Assembly (NCBI GenBank): GCA_004794785.1
Contig: SJOL01007097.1
Span: forward strand, 5,393 to 69,392
DNA length: 64,000 nucleotides
Origin: Opisthorchis felineus
Lineage: Eukaryota > Platyhelminthes > Trematoda > Opisthorchiida > Opisthorchiidae
Direction of reading: 5' to 3'
In this document: one piece after another, positions 56,501-64,000 of the stretch
Layout of the letters: each line of letters opens with the position of its first letter
How positions within the stretch are numbered: the stretch's first letter is position 1
Made by a program: the position numbers and the translations under genes
The notes under the pieces: generated by a model
What the model was told of the DNA's origin: nothing
Seen by the model: the letters and a program-made list of their open reading frames with translations, nothing else
Databases searched by the model: none

Positions 56501-59289
56501 GCTTCCAGCATAGGCGCAGATATATTGTCAAGGATTTCTTCACGTAGTTTTGGTGGAACGAAGTACACCTTACAATCCTCATGGGATCAGCAATTGGCTA
56601 CGGTAAGGTGGGAGACAGCAGAGCACAATGTGTCAGTACAATTGGCCTCACTTACAGCAAAGCAGTGTGGCGGTAGCTGCTGTGGCTGGGTGGATGTCAG
56701 CCAAGAACACTGGGACATTTCCCGAGTAGCAATCGATGGCATACTTGAACACAAATGGGACCAACACATTGACAAGCTTGGCTGAAAGCAACAACGACAG
56801 GGCAGCGACCACACGTAACCGGATTCTTGGTTGATCAGCAGGCCAAATGTAACTTAACAGTTTGCTGACAATGTACCAATCAGATAGGGACTGAGGGAAG
56901 GGATGCATCATCATAGAAGAAAATGATATATACAAAGACATGAGGACAGTTTTCGACAAACACAGCAGAAAACAGAGACGATAAGAAGCTTCCATCAACC
57001 TTCGTCTGTCGTCCCAATTCAGGTCGGAAATGCGGTCAAAGCGTACCAGAATTATATAATGTGCGTTCGAGAAATACACCAAAATATAAGCCACACACTT
57101 GTTATAAATCCTGCGCGTGATAAAGGGATAATCAATGGATGCGCTTAACCCGAATTCAAGTCCGAAAGCTAACAGTTCTTGGCTCAATTTAAAAGAGACT
57201 ACAGCTCATCCAAAGATGTTTTTCTCATGATTAGATGACACTCCCTCACCGACCGACTCACTTTTTGCAGCAAGTGTCAGATACAAACACCCACACAATC
57301 TAGTAAACGTACGTACATAAGTATATATATATATATATGCATATACAGCGAAACAATGGAAAATAACTCCACTTTGCTAGGGTTTCGAGCGAGTATGGGT
57401 AACAGCGAAGAAGGGGTTCTAATACGATATGTGAAAGATGCACCAACCCAGACTACTGTTGCATCCAAAAATTCCGAAACTAATGAATAAATGTCGCCGA
57501 CTGGATCGGTTTTGCTGAATATATACGAAAGCGATGCTGCACAAACAAAACCTGCCGTGACAGTTGCGTAATCACAGCTCACTTGGAAAGTACCGTGTGA
57601 CAGACGAGGTAGTGCACCTAACGCTGCTGTTTAGGTGCGAATATTGATCACTATGAAATAGCGATAAGACAACGCCTTATTTCTTAGCACTAGGCAGATG
57701 TCTAAGATTGAAAGAGGTACTGGGCTGCCAATGTGCAAGTGCGCCGATTTAGCTTAACGAGTGAACATTCACACGAAAAGTTTTCATAACCACAAAAGTT
57801 ACACTGCCTCCGTCATACACCATGCGTACCCGGCTCAGACGAATGCAATGTACTTAACAAACCAAGGGCATCAGTACTCGGAACTAACTTTACTTAGCTC
57901 ATTACTTTGGACAAACGAAGGTGACCAACGATGAGCATGAGGCAGATAAACCCATGAATAAATGCGTTCCTTGAACACCAAGGTAAAAAATAGTTCAGCT
58001 GTAGTACCCTTTCGGTGTCTAGCTGCCATGCCAAAGGAGGCACGAGGGCTGGGATACTGCCACGTTGCCCAAGCCTGGACAGGAGCAGTCGAGATGTTGA
58101 GGTTGTGTTCGAACCCATGGACCTTCCGGTCCGTAAGCTGGCGCCTTAACCGCTGAGCTACCTCGAGCCCTTTAATACCATCTGGTGGCGGATGTAAATC
58201 AAGCAGCACGTTTGCCATTTGCGTAATAGTAAAATCAACTCTGATCGAAAATCGGAGTACGCTGCTTAGTGTGAAAAAGGAAGTTTCTTTGAAATCTGGA
58301 TTCATTGTCTAATAAATGGGATACATAAAATAATGGGGGCCCGTTGTTCTTGAAGCACAATCTGAGCACACATTACGCTATGTCATCTGACTGTAGAGAA
58401 ATGATGCAGTATGAGTGTGAAGAAATGGATAAAGATATGCTTCAGTCTCGGAGCTGATACACGCAGTACATGCGTTCGTGGCCCTTGATGGCCTATGCGC
58501 AGTAATACAACAGAAATTACAATAACTGAGCGGAGTGCGCGATGTTTTAGGGTAGGGTTTATAAATTCCTTCACAGAAGTAATGACATCGATGCGTCTGA
58601 AAACAAATGGGAGCCGAAAGGAAACATAAAGATTGCAAAAACAAATGTAGACAGTATGCAGACAATACATAAACAATATCAGAAAATCCGAAGAGGAAAA
58701 CCTCATCCTCAGTCCGGCCCCATAAGATACTTTCAGGGGGTCATCGTATTCTGTCATTCGTCGGCTTCACTAATGAGTACCAGGAAACTAAGTTAAAGAC
58801 AGTAGCTTATGATCAGTGTAACGCATAACTCTGGCCAACAGATGCCAACCACCACTTGACATTGAAAGCAGTGCATTGGTCTCCTTTTGGCCAATTAAAA
58901 TGCAATCCTCCCATCACCACTATATAATTCACAGTTGGTAACTCAAGCACAACCTGAAACGAAAAGCAGGAAACTGATAGCATCAAACTTCCTACCCTTT
59001 TTGGTGCAGTAGCAAATGGTTGAGTGTCTTGATCACTGGATGGATGCATATGCTGCTTGAGTTTGCTCGATACAAGCATATCATGCTGATCAAACCGGTC
59101 ACGAAATAAACTGTCCCGACTACGACGACTCAACGAAGAAGAAAAGCGTGGAAAAACTGAAGTGGTGGCGGGTAACGGGTACTGAAATCGTGAGTCAATT
59201 AATGAAGCCGCGTAGACCTGACGACCAAATGCTCCAACCGATGACAGTGAAATCGGTGGCGCATTCCTCCGCAAAATCCTGTGCAGCAT
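32303..59289 (-). CDS. ABCB7: Mitochondrial ABC half-transporter ABCB7 (Atm1 type), complete 10-exon gene
   Basis: Minus-strand exons in order: 59289-58996, 56890-56656, 53481-53213, 47992-47816, 44372-43965, 42926-42780, 40705-40529, 40036-39893, 39160-39029, 32581-32303. Total 2,262 nt, 753 aa plus TGA. The order is an Arg/Ser-rich N-terminal leader that looks like a mitochondrial targeting sequence (residues 1-98), a six-helix membrane domain (about 110-450) and a C-terminal nucleotide-binding domain. Visible motifs: Walker [10 protein letters not shown] (521-529), Q-loop VVPQ ending at Gln569, signature LSGGEKQR (625-632), Walker B ILIYDE (645-650), D-loop SSLD and H-loop His681 in IAHRLS. 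Distinctive ABCB7 segments are [37 protein letters not shown] and [13 protein letters not shown]. Family role: a homodimer in the inner mitochondrial membrane exporting a glutathione-linked sulfur/Fe-S precursor for cytosolic Fe-S protein assembly. All catalytic motifs are present, so it should be functional. Start chosen at the first ATG in frame; no in-frame ATG precedes it in the open frame. An extra exon between exons 1 and 2 cannot be excluded. Confidence 0.93.
32582..34384 (-). other. ABCB7 intron 9, unassigned part
   Basis: The 6.4-kb last intron contains a LINE (34.4-37.1 kb) and a hammerhead-like repeat (37.34 kb). This part shows no recognisable element; the 119-aa frame at 33,779 has no family motif. 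Confidence 0.4.
34385..37140 (+). mobile_element. Old LINE copy: 5' UTR, endonuclease remnant, linker and RT
   Basis: 34,390-34,800 matches the 5' UTR of the 62.5-63.2 kb copy (TTACGAGG-GGT-TGGA-GTAAA; CATTGGGAGTGTGAAG). Near 35,320 CTGGATTCCTGTGAACAGCA matches the endonuclease [11 protein letters not shown]. At 36,760 it encodes [20 protein letters not shown] and at 37,060 [10 protein letters not shown], a YADD variant. Stops and shifts throughout. It lies inside ABCB7 intron 9, antisense to that gene. Confidence 0.78.
37341..37412 (-). ncRNA. Decayed hammerhead-ribozyme-like motif, copy 1
   Basis: On the - strand: CTGATGAG (revcomp 37,390-37,397), CCC loop GGG helix II, then TGAACC where the consensus wants CGAAAC. 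A short stem III (CC...GG around TTCGTG) follows, then a degraded cleavage triplet, then GAAGAG that can pair with CTTC upstream of the core. The layout is that of a type I hammerhead with minimal stem III, as reported in Penelope-like retroelements. A core substitution suggests it is inactive. Confidence 0.4.
37420..39028 (-). other. Rest of ABCB7 intron 9, nothing recognised
   Basis: No recognisable element up to the donor of exon 9. Confidence 0.35.
39029..39160 (-). CDS. ABCB7: ABCB7 exon 9 (signature, Walker B, D-loop)
   Basis: Encodes [20 protein letters not shown], then [17 protein letters not shown]. The ABC signature, Walker B and catalytic Glu650 are intact. Donor GAGCAT|GTGAGT. 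Confidence 0.96.
39893..40036 (-). CDS. ABCB7: ABCB7 exon 8
   Basis: Encodes [20 protein letters not shown], then [14 protein letters not shown] and RMPHGYETQ. This is the helical subdomain segment of the nucleotide-binding domain and is highly conserved in ABCB7. Phase 0 both ends. Confidence 0.96.
40309..40490 (+). repeat. Single arm of the tRNA-like inverted-repeat family
   Basis: GTGGGTTCGAATCTTCCTAG (box B region), GATGAAACAGCCGTACAGTG and CTTCTCGATTTTTCAATACA match one arm of the pairs at 21.4, 52.8 and 54.5 kb. No partner arm is visible nearby. Lies in ABCB7 intron 7, just beyond exon 7. Confidence 0.6.
40529..40705 (-). CDS. ABCB7: ABCB7 exon 7 (Walker A and Q-loop)
   Basis: Encodes [20 protein letters not shown], then [27 protein letters not shown] and VVPQ. 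Walker A Lys527-Ser528 are intact. Acceptor CCAACCTCAG, donor CCTCAG|GTATCT. Confidence 0.96.
40706..42779 (-). other. ABCB7 intron 6, nothing recognised
   Basis: 2.1 kb with no recognisable repeat or coding match. Confidence 0.4.
42780..42926 (-). CDS. ABCB7: ABCB7 exon 6 (start of nucleotide-binding domain)
   Basis: Encodes [20 protein letters not shown], then DVKFAYM and DGLSFK. The A-loop aromatic is Tyr in FAYM. Acceptor CAAATTACAG, donor TTTAAG|GTGAGG, phase 0. Confidence 0.93.
42927..43964 (-). other. ABCB7 intron 5, nothing recognised
   Basis: 1.0 kb with no recognisable repeat or coding match. Confidence 0.4.
43965..44372 (-). CDS. ABCB7: ABCB7 exon 5 (TM helices 5-6, with insert)
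   Basis: Encodes [57 protein letters not shown] and [12 protein letters not shown]. Between ASQ and TVGDLV there are 31 residues where relatives have about 7. Phase 0 both ends. Confidence 0.95.
44373..46469 (-). other. ABCB7 intron 4, unassigned part
   Basis: No recognisable element. A tRNA-like GGGGATCCAAGCCTTTAAAT near 44,915 is too poor to call. Confidence 0.35.
46470..47670 (-). mobile_element. LINE fragment, RT to C-terminal region
   Basis: On the - strand: [13 protein letters not shown] (RT catalytic site), [17 protein letters not shown], then the C-terminal blocks with [20 protein letters not shown] near the 3' end. Same family as the copies at 2.8-3.8 kb and 59.9-60.4 kb. Same orientation as ABCB7, in intron 4, ending about 145 nt from exon 4. 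Confidence 0.78.
47816..47992 (-). CDS. ABCB7: ABCB7 exon 4
   Basis: Encodes [20 protein letters not shown], then [18 protein letters not shown] and [18 protein letters not shown] and the N-x-AD motif are family landmarks near the Fe-S substrate cavity. Acceptor GGCAACAG, donor GTGAAA|GTAAGT; phase 0 both ends. Confidence 0.95.
47993..49844 (-). other. ABCB7 intron 3, first part, nothing recognised
   Basis: No recognisable element. Confidence 0.35.
49845..50030 (-). mobile_element. tRNA-derived SINE, copy 8
   Basis: On the - strand it starts GGGCGAGATGGTTCAGTGGT, has box B GTGGTTCGAACCCGACCTC and ends AACGATTTTT. Lies in ABCB7 intron 3, sense orientation. No clear target-site duplication. 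Confidence 0.88.
50031..52468 (-). other. ABCB7 intron 3, unassigned part
   Basis: Holds a 79-codon + strand frame (50,791-51,030) with a plausible amino-acid mix but no family match that I recognise. Otherwise no recognisable element. Confidence 0.3.
52469..52524 (-). ncRNA. Decayed hammerhead-ribozyme-like motif, copy 2
   Basis: The - strand reads GGGCGAAACCGGTCGTGGGT then TGTCGAAAAGTTTTCAGCAA. The CGAAAC core half is intact here, while the CTGATGAG half is eroded. It matches copy 1 over about 55 nt and complements its defects, implying a common intact ancestor. Confidence 0.4.
52740..53160. repeat. Inverted pair of tRNA-like elements, copy B
   Basis: The left arm holds GCCGAGAAACACTGTACAGC and AGGAGATTCGAAATGGCAAC. 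The right arm has GAACAGCTGCACAGTGGTAC, then CTTACAGGACGTAAGGTCAG. The centre (GTGAGTTATTCCTTCCTCTG) matches the centre of copy C. More eroded than copy C; the right tRNA-like part is lost. Lies just downstream of exon 3 in ABCB7 intron 3. Confidence 0.62.
53213..53481 (-). CDS. ABCB7: ABCB7 exon 3 (TM helices 2-3)
   Basis: Encodes [19 protein letters not shown], then [29 protein letters not shown] and [19 protein letters not shown]. The KAIDRG-x-RGI block is specific to the ABCB7/Atm1 group. Donor TTTTG|GTAAGT, phase 0. Confidence 0.95.
53928..54655. repeat. Inverted pair of tRNA-like elements, copy C (best preserved)
   Basis: The two arms are long reverse complements: ATTTTAATGGAGACTTCGTC at the left edge pairs with GACGAAATCTCCATTAAAAT at the right edge, and CCTCTGAGCT (54,259-54,268) pairs with AGCTCAGAGG (54,305-54,314) at the centre. 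Each arm holds a tRNA-like segment (CGTGGCCTAACGGTTAAGG and GGATTCGAGACT on the element strand). Lies in ABCB7 intron 2. Confidence 0.85.
54656..56655 (-). other. ABCB7 intron 2, unassigned part
   Basis: Near 55,458 GCCGAGATAGATTCTGTTTC resembles the outer segment of the inverted-repeat family. Nothing else recognised. Confidence 0.35.
56656..56890 (-). CDS. ABCB7: ABCB7 exon 2 (first membrane helix)
   Basis: Acceptor CCCTTCCCTCAG. Encodes [20 protein letters not shown], then [20 protein letters not shown]. It aligns with the family II-K-A-M-L-SY-x-WP...VPFMFKYAVD region. Ends in phase 1 at TGCT|GTAAGT. Confidence 0.92.
56891..57984 (-). other. ABCB7 intron 1, unassigned part
   Basis: Contains a short (TA)n microsatellite at 57,321-57,339. 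No gene or mobile element recognised. Confidence 0.4.
57985..58170 (-). mobile_element. tRNA-derived SINE, copy 9
   Basis: On the - strand: GGGCTCGAGGTAGCTCAGCG at the head, box B GGGTTCGAACACAACC, body with CCAGGCTTGGGCAACGTGGC, end CAGCTGAACTATTTTTT. Lies in ABCB7 intron 1, sense orientation. Confidence 0.85.
58996..59289 (-). CDS. ABCB7: ABCB7 exon 1 (mitochondrial targeting region)
   Basis: Begins MLHRILRRN and is rich in Arg and Ser with few acidic residues over its first 60 positions, typical of a matrix presequence. Ends in phase 0 at AAAAGG|GTAGGA. Family N-termini diverge, so this exon is placed by frame, donor, position and composition rather than by alignment. Confidence 0.72.
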
Positions 59290-59879
59290 GACCTGTTTAG
59301 GCCGACACAAGCTTCGCTGGGTACTTGCCAAAAAACAACGGAGCAATCAGATCATTATGGCGCCTAGAAAAGCACAAAAAGTAGTCACACAACAACGAAT
59401 GGAAATTAAACAAAAACATGTAACACTCCACAGTCACATGTAGATGTGCGAACAAAGACTGGACATCAAACATCACATTAAGTTCTAAGAAAAAGTTGGA
59501 ATGGGGACAGTAAAAAAGTAGGCAAATGGTCCGAAAAAATGTTACGATCTGCTGAGTCAAACTCAAAGACTTCTGCAAACAAAGCCTCCAGAATAGCCGA
59601 GAGAAAATATTCAGGAAACTAAAAAAGACTGCACGCCTGCCGACCAGCCGATCTTCTCTTCGTCTCTGCATCAACAGTTAGTACTCGAACCTTCCTCGGG
59701 ATCATTCCTAAAGGCGATGTTTTGCTGGGGCTGGGGTTAAAACTGCCTATAAAAGAGGTGATCAAAGTGCAAAGCGGGTCTAGTTTGGGAGATGGAAGGT
59801 TGGTCCACAACAAACTTGGTAGACACGTCAAAAGGGCTGCTATCTGCTGCAAATGGTAGACAGCCGTAAGGGGACCACG
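59290..59879 (-). other. 5' flank of ABCB7
   Basis: Immediate upstream sequence of the ABCB7 start on the - strand, probably 5' UTR and promoter. No TATA box, initiator or leader-acceptor assigned with confidence. Confidence 0.35.
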
Positions 59880-60440
59880 GCCCGACCTATGGGAGCGCTG
59901 CGTGCCTCATCAAAGTCTCTGGGGTGCGATCCCAGTAGTCAATCGGCTAAAGCGAATGAGCCTAGAACAGAAGAGTGGATCGATGAGTTTAGCATCCAGA
60001 TCCCAGGCACGTGATGTCAGCACCTAAGCTGAGGTGATCTGGTCATGTATTGCGTATGCCGAACCATCGCTTACCGAAAAGGGTGCTGTCTCCCGTGCCC
60101 GATTCAGAGTGGTGCAAGCAGAGGTGGTCAGCCTTTGACCTGGCAGAGGGATATGGGGGCCACTTTCTGTGCGACTAGCTTTCCAGGATGGAATCCACGT
60201 GATCCCCACTGTGCATAGTTGGAGACGCTGCAAGATATGGCTGCTCATCGACATCAGTGGTGTTCTTGTTGCCAGTTTCTATCCAGAGTATTTGGAAGTG
60301 TAGGCACCTCGGAATGGTTGTGGTAGGCTAGCACTTTTATCCACTTTTATTCTTTTCTTCATAATAAGGCTTTTAAATAAATCAAGGTAGTACGGCAGCG
60401 AAGCATTAGTGTTGCTCTGTCGACAGTGATGATGATGTCA
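59880..60440 (+). mobile_element. LINE 3' end with (GAT)n tail
   Basis: Encodes [29 protein letters not shown] and a degraded WNPRDPHCA block, the C-terminal end of the 2.8-3.8 kb LINE family. It then has 3' UTR and GTGATGATGATG at about 60,426. 5'-truncated. Confidence 0.75.
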
Positions 60441-62280
60441 TACCCTCGCTCTGCTTTTATCTTCGAGGGGCCTGCTGACTTCTCCATGGACTTATCCATT
60501 AAGTTTACTTTGGTGTACCAAGTGAACACCATGCGAAACCGATACTACGTGACGCTGAACACTAAAGAGCAGGCAGGAGGTGAACAAGTCAACATTCCTA
60601 CAACCAGACAAGCCGCTGGTGCGAATACCAGATACCACATGAAGATCAGGTGAATTGTGCTCAATTTGTGACCAACTCAAGGACCAAGCCACTCCATTTG
60701 GAGGTTTCAATAACAACCCGACTTGTCCAGCCCTTCGTCCGGGCTAGAGAAGTAGAAATTGAAATGAACCTGTGAAGCTGTTGTGCCGAACTGACCGAAC
60801 ACGAGGCAGGTATGCATCACCCCACAGTCTGAATGGCTGTTGTCTACTAGCCATGGTTTAATTAAAGTTTCATAAGATTAGCCAAGAGCATCCACACACC
60901 CTCAAATTGTGTACATATACCTTCAAGATGAAAGACATCTACTTTATCCGGTGTTCTCCCTGGTTTTGTTGCTTGTTTATACGGCCTGCCATTGATTGCA
61001 TTATTCTTCAGAAATCAAATGTTTTGTTAGGCTTTTAGGTGCACTCTGAGGCTTTCTGGAAATGATAGTGAGAGAGTAGGGACTAAGCATCAGCCGAAGT
61101 TTAGTGCAAACTTGCATAGATTCAATTTCTTCAAACAGCGTAGGAGCAATAAGTGTGGAGTCCAAGCGCAATCCAAACGAAGGGAGTTGGGAAACTGCGC
61201 TCTATACAACCTATGCTTTGTCCGAGTGTGAACGCTGTCGCAAAACGTTTCAGCGAGTCTAAACAAAACTGGCGTTTCTGCAGGGTCTGAATGAGATATG
61301 AGTTCTCCTTAAGTAAACTGAGGATCCGAAAGAAGCTTTTTAAGGCCAATGTGCGACCCCAAAAGAAGTTGCACACAGATTGTTATGAGCCCTATGATTG
61401 ACAGGAATGACGGACAGTTGAAGCACCTAACCATTGCACTCAAAACTATGAAAATTGATAGTTCCCCCTGAATATTGTACTGAGTATAAAAGAAGGCAAT
61501 AACGATCACCGTTGTTAGCGCGTTCATCAGAGTAAACTGACGACTGGATCACTTCAGAGACCTCGCCCTGTTATGGCCGACACTGGAAGATGAACGATAC
61601 TGAGCCGAATACAACAGTAAGACATCCATTAAAAACATCTGTTTTGTTCACACAGTTCGGAAAATATATCACCACCATTATCATCTTGGGCAGCAACAAA
61701 TCAGTGGTGGAAACCGGTGCTTAAGCATCATGCAACAATGAAATAAAGCCTCGGTAGAACTGAAAAGGTGGAGGGGTGGGGACGGGTGGGGACTTAATGC
61801 AAAAATCCCTACGGACCTAAAGAAAAACGACCAAGAGCGGTACACTCAGTTTCCAAAACAACTACAATGAATACACTAAACATCGCACAGCAGGGTTCTA
61901 TCAGTGGGAATGACCTGGTATCTTGTGGACCTCGCCCAAAAAAACCTAGCACACAAGGACGTTAGGCAAAAAGTTCGGTTAAGAAGTGACAGAAAGCACA
62001 CCACTGGAACGGCTATATGCCAAGTTCTGTGAATTTTGTAACCATTCACAAGGAGAATCACGTGGACGCCAATAAGAATGTTTCGAAGATCCAGAAGTGC
62101 TCAACTTAATAGCCGCTCACTTCCTGTTGCCGCCCCAGTCTGTCCATTGCGAACCGCCTACAAGGGCTAAGTGTTAAAAACACGGTTTTTTGTAGATGGT
62201 GGTCAAGCACTACACACCCTGACCACCATAACATGACTAGCCTCTGCTGCTGAAGCGAATCCAACCTATTAACTGATCAA
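60441..62280. other. Intergenic, nothing recognised
   Basis: About 1.8 kb with no recognisable gene or repeat. Confidence 0.35.
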
Positions 62281-62463
62281 AAAATTATTCAGCTGTAGCA
62301 CCCTTTCGGTGCCTAACTGCCATGCCACCAGAAGGAAGCACGAGGGCTAGGATACTGCAAGGTTGCCCAAGCCTAGACAGGGAAAGTCGCGAGGCAGAGG
62401 TCGGACTCGAACCACGGACCTTTCGGACAGTAAATTCGTGCTCTAACCACTGAACCATCTCGT
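62281..62463 (-). mobile_element. tRNA-derived SINE, copy 10
   Basis: On the - strand: CGAGATGGTTCAGTGGTTAG, box B GTGGTTCGAGTCCGACC, body with CTAGGCTTGGGCAACCTTGC, end CAGCTGAATAATTTTTT. A short ACTGAT lies on both sides and may be a remnant target-site duplication. Confidence 0.88.
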
Positions 62464-62529
62464 TGATACTGATACTCACCTACGGAGCGTTTCAACAGGT
62501 AAACACTGCAGCGAGTTCGTCTGTTAAAC

Positions 62530-64000
62530 TGCCCCGACCTAAAGCTGTCACATTATCTTAGTGGTCGGGCTTCTGCGCTGCAATGATCCTGCGGGCGATA
62601 CCGGCTGGAGCTCAGTTCCCTAAGTTTCAACCATGCCAGGAAGGCCAATGGGGAGCAGCCCGATGATGAACAGCGAGTCCCCGTACTGCGAGTAATCGTA
62701 TTACGAGGCGGTCTGGAAGTAAAGTCATCATGTCCTCTGCGATTGGAGTGTGAAGACAGTAAGCCGTTTCCCCGAGGCGACCAGCATTTCCATATGTGAG
62801 GAAGCGGTAACCCCCAAGAAAGGACGGGTTAGAAAAGGTCGGCCCCAAAAACCGCACACTGCGATCGCGCAACGACTGACCGTGACCGCTGGCGCATTAT
62901 TCAATACGGTCGAAATACTTTAAAACCAAAGTGTCCAGTGCTGCTCAAAAGACACCTGCTGTGTGCAGCCGCACTAGGAGTAAGACAGTAATGCCTTACT
63001 CCCTGCATCCTCGGGCCAGGCCGGCTCTCTGCAGCCAAGCGGGTCAGACTATTGAATCGTTGACTCCGGGAGGGATTCCCCAAGAAAACCCTAACAACCG
63101 CGGTGTCGCGGTTCAGACTCTTGAGTAAGAGGTCACGGGCAAGGTCCCCGAACAAAACCCGGCATCCTCTCACTGCCTTGTGGGTCAGACTTTTGACTCA
63201 GTCTCAAGGTGGGGTACCTCGACCAGACCCCCTTCTTCGGCTTGGGCAACCGGGAAGCATCATTTGTCCTTGCAGCTCCTTGATCACCAGCCTTCTCCCA
63301 TACTCCGTCCCCACCCATCAACCAATGCAGTGCGATCGACCCCTCTGCCAATCCCCTTGCCACTATTCCGTGTCTAAACCTTCGCCCAGAAAAAATAAAC
63401 CAAAATAATCACCTACTAACCTCGAAACATCTGATCCACGTTGCAGCCTTCAATGTCCGTACTCTATGCCAAATTGGACAACAGACATCCCTTGCTGAAA
63501 CCTTGCTTTCCCTCTCTGTCCGTTCGCTTTCCGTCAGCATTACGCGTGCCAAAGGAGAGCAGCTCCGTCCATCAACTTCGAAAAGTTTCAGTAGCTGAAG
63601 AGTATTCAGCTGATCCGACTAGAAAGCTACTGGAAAAGCACAGTGATGCAGATGACGAAGATTGCTTGGAGGCGAGTTAGAGAAGCTATGTTCTCAGCTT
63701 TCAGAAATGTCTGCTCAAGTCATCTGACTCGACCAAATGAACACTAGATATCGTCGAGATCAGTCGATCTTTTGCTGCCAGAAAGGCCATACCAGCAACT
63801 AGCGACTGAGACGGCGCACTTAGATGCCTCAAACACCGGATAATCAGGAGCTTGAAAAATGGCAGAGAACGCTGGTGGATTTCAAAGGCCCGGGACTTGG
63901 ACAAGGCTTTCGCTACAGGCAACAGCCGCGCCCTGTTTCAACTGATTCGATCAACCAGTCAAGAGAAGGCAGGAGGCAGCGACACAAAACGCGAAAAAGA
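62530..64000 (+). mobile_element. LINE copy with intact-looking 5' UTR, endonuclease deletion, runs off window
   Basis: Starts with CGACCTAAAGCTGTCACATT, the same 5' end as the reverse copy at 29.5 kb. The 5' UTR extends to about 63,420, where the endonuclease frame begins ([20 protein letters not shown] type). After about 60 nt of that frame the sequence jumps to the endonuclease-RT linker ([20 protein letters not shown] near 63,885). The RT should follow outside the window. Confidence 0.82.

Noticed and set aside
57321..57339. (TA)n stretch as a possible TATA element for ABCB7
   Set aside because: It lies inside intron 1, downstream of exon 1, and is a plain microsatellite.
58813..59346. 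177-aa - strand frame taken as a complete gene
   Set aside because: Only 58,996-59,289 is used as ABCB7 exon 1. A GT donor lies at 58,995 and the downstream part has no counterpart.
1..64000. CRISPR array, bacterial operon, phage or defence system
   Set aside because: No regularly spaced short repeats, no ribosome-binding-site-led compact genes; both genes are intron-rich and eukaryotic.

Overview
This 64 kb window is nuclear DNA from a flatworm, most probably a digenean trematode (fluke). It holds split genes with GT-AG introns, a run of 33-38 nt introns at the 5' end of one gene followed by kilobase introns, and dense, decayed non-LTR retrotransposons and tRNA-derived SINEs. The species is an inference; no marker in the window names it.

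Two complete protein-coding genes face each other tail to tail. On the + strand, 1,714-25,041, lies a 15-exon gene for the NEDD8-activating enzyme E1 regulatory subunit (NAE1/APP-BP1, 620 aa as spliced here). On the - strand, 59,289 down to 32,303, lies a 10-exon gene for the mitochondrial half-transporter ABCB7 (753 aa as spliced here, close to the usual family length). All exon joins keep the reading frame and the summed CDS lengths are multiples of three. The two genes do unrelated jobs: one starts cullin neddylation, the other exports a sulfur/iron-sulfur precursor from mitochondria. They share only the 7.3 kb interval between their stop codons.

Much of the remaining sequence that I could identify is repeat. 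(i) RTE-like LINE copies lie in both orientations at 27-560, 2,675-2,800, 2,820-3,840, 4,870-6,740, 7,340-7,900, 11,655-12,080, 12,960-14,380, 17,935-18,380, 26,398-27,165, 27,195-29,525, 34,385-37,140, 46,470-47,670, 59,880-60,440 and 62,530-64,000. None is intact. Several are 5'-truncated and some are internally deleted. (ii) A tRNA-derived SINE of about 185 bp is present in at least nine recognisable copies. Its 3' end is a run of T, and one copy at 30,259-30,447 has a perfect 10-bp target-site duplication. (iii) A second tRNA-like family occurs as head-to-head inverted pairs at 21,125-21,645, 52,740-53,160 and 53,928-54,655, plus a single arm near 40.3 kb. (iv) A short repeat at 37.34 kb and 52.47 kb carries what looks like a decayed hammerhead ribozyme core on the - strand.

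Best leads for follow-up are the hammerhead-like repeat, the inverted tRNA-like elements, the T-ended SINE, the tandem 131-bp unit at a LINE 5' end, and the internally deleted LINE copies. I found no bacterial-type system, no CRISPR array, no rRNA and no convincing functional tRNA gene.
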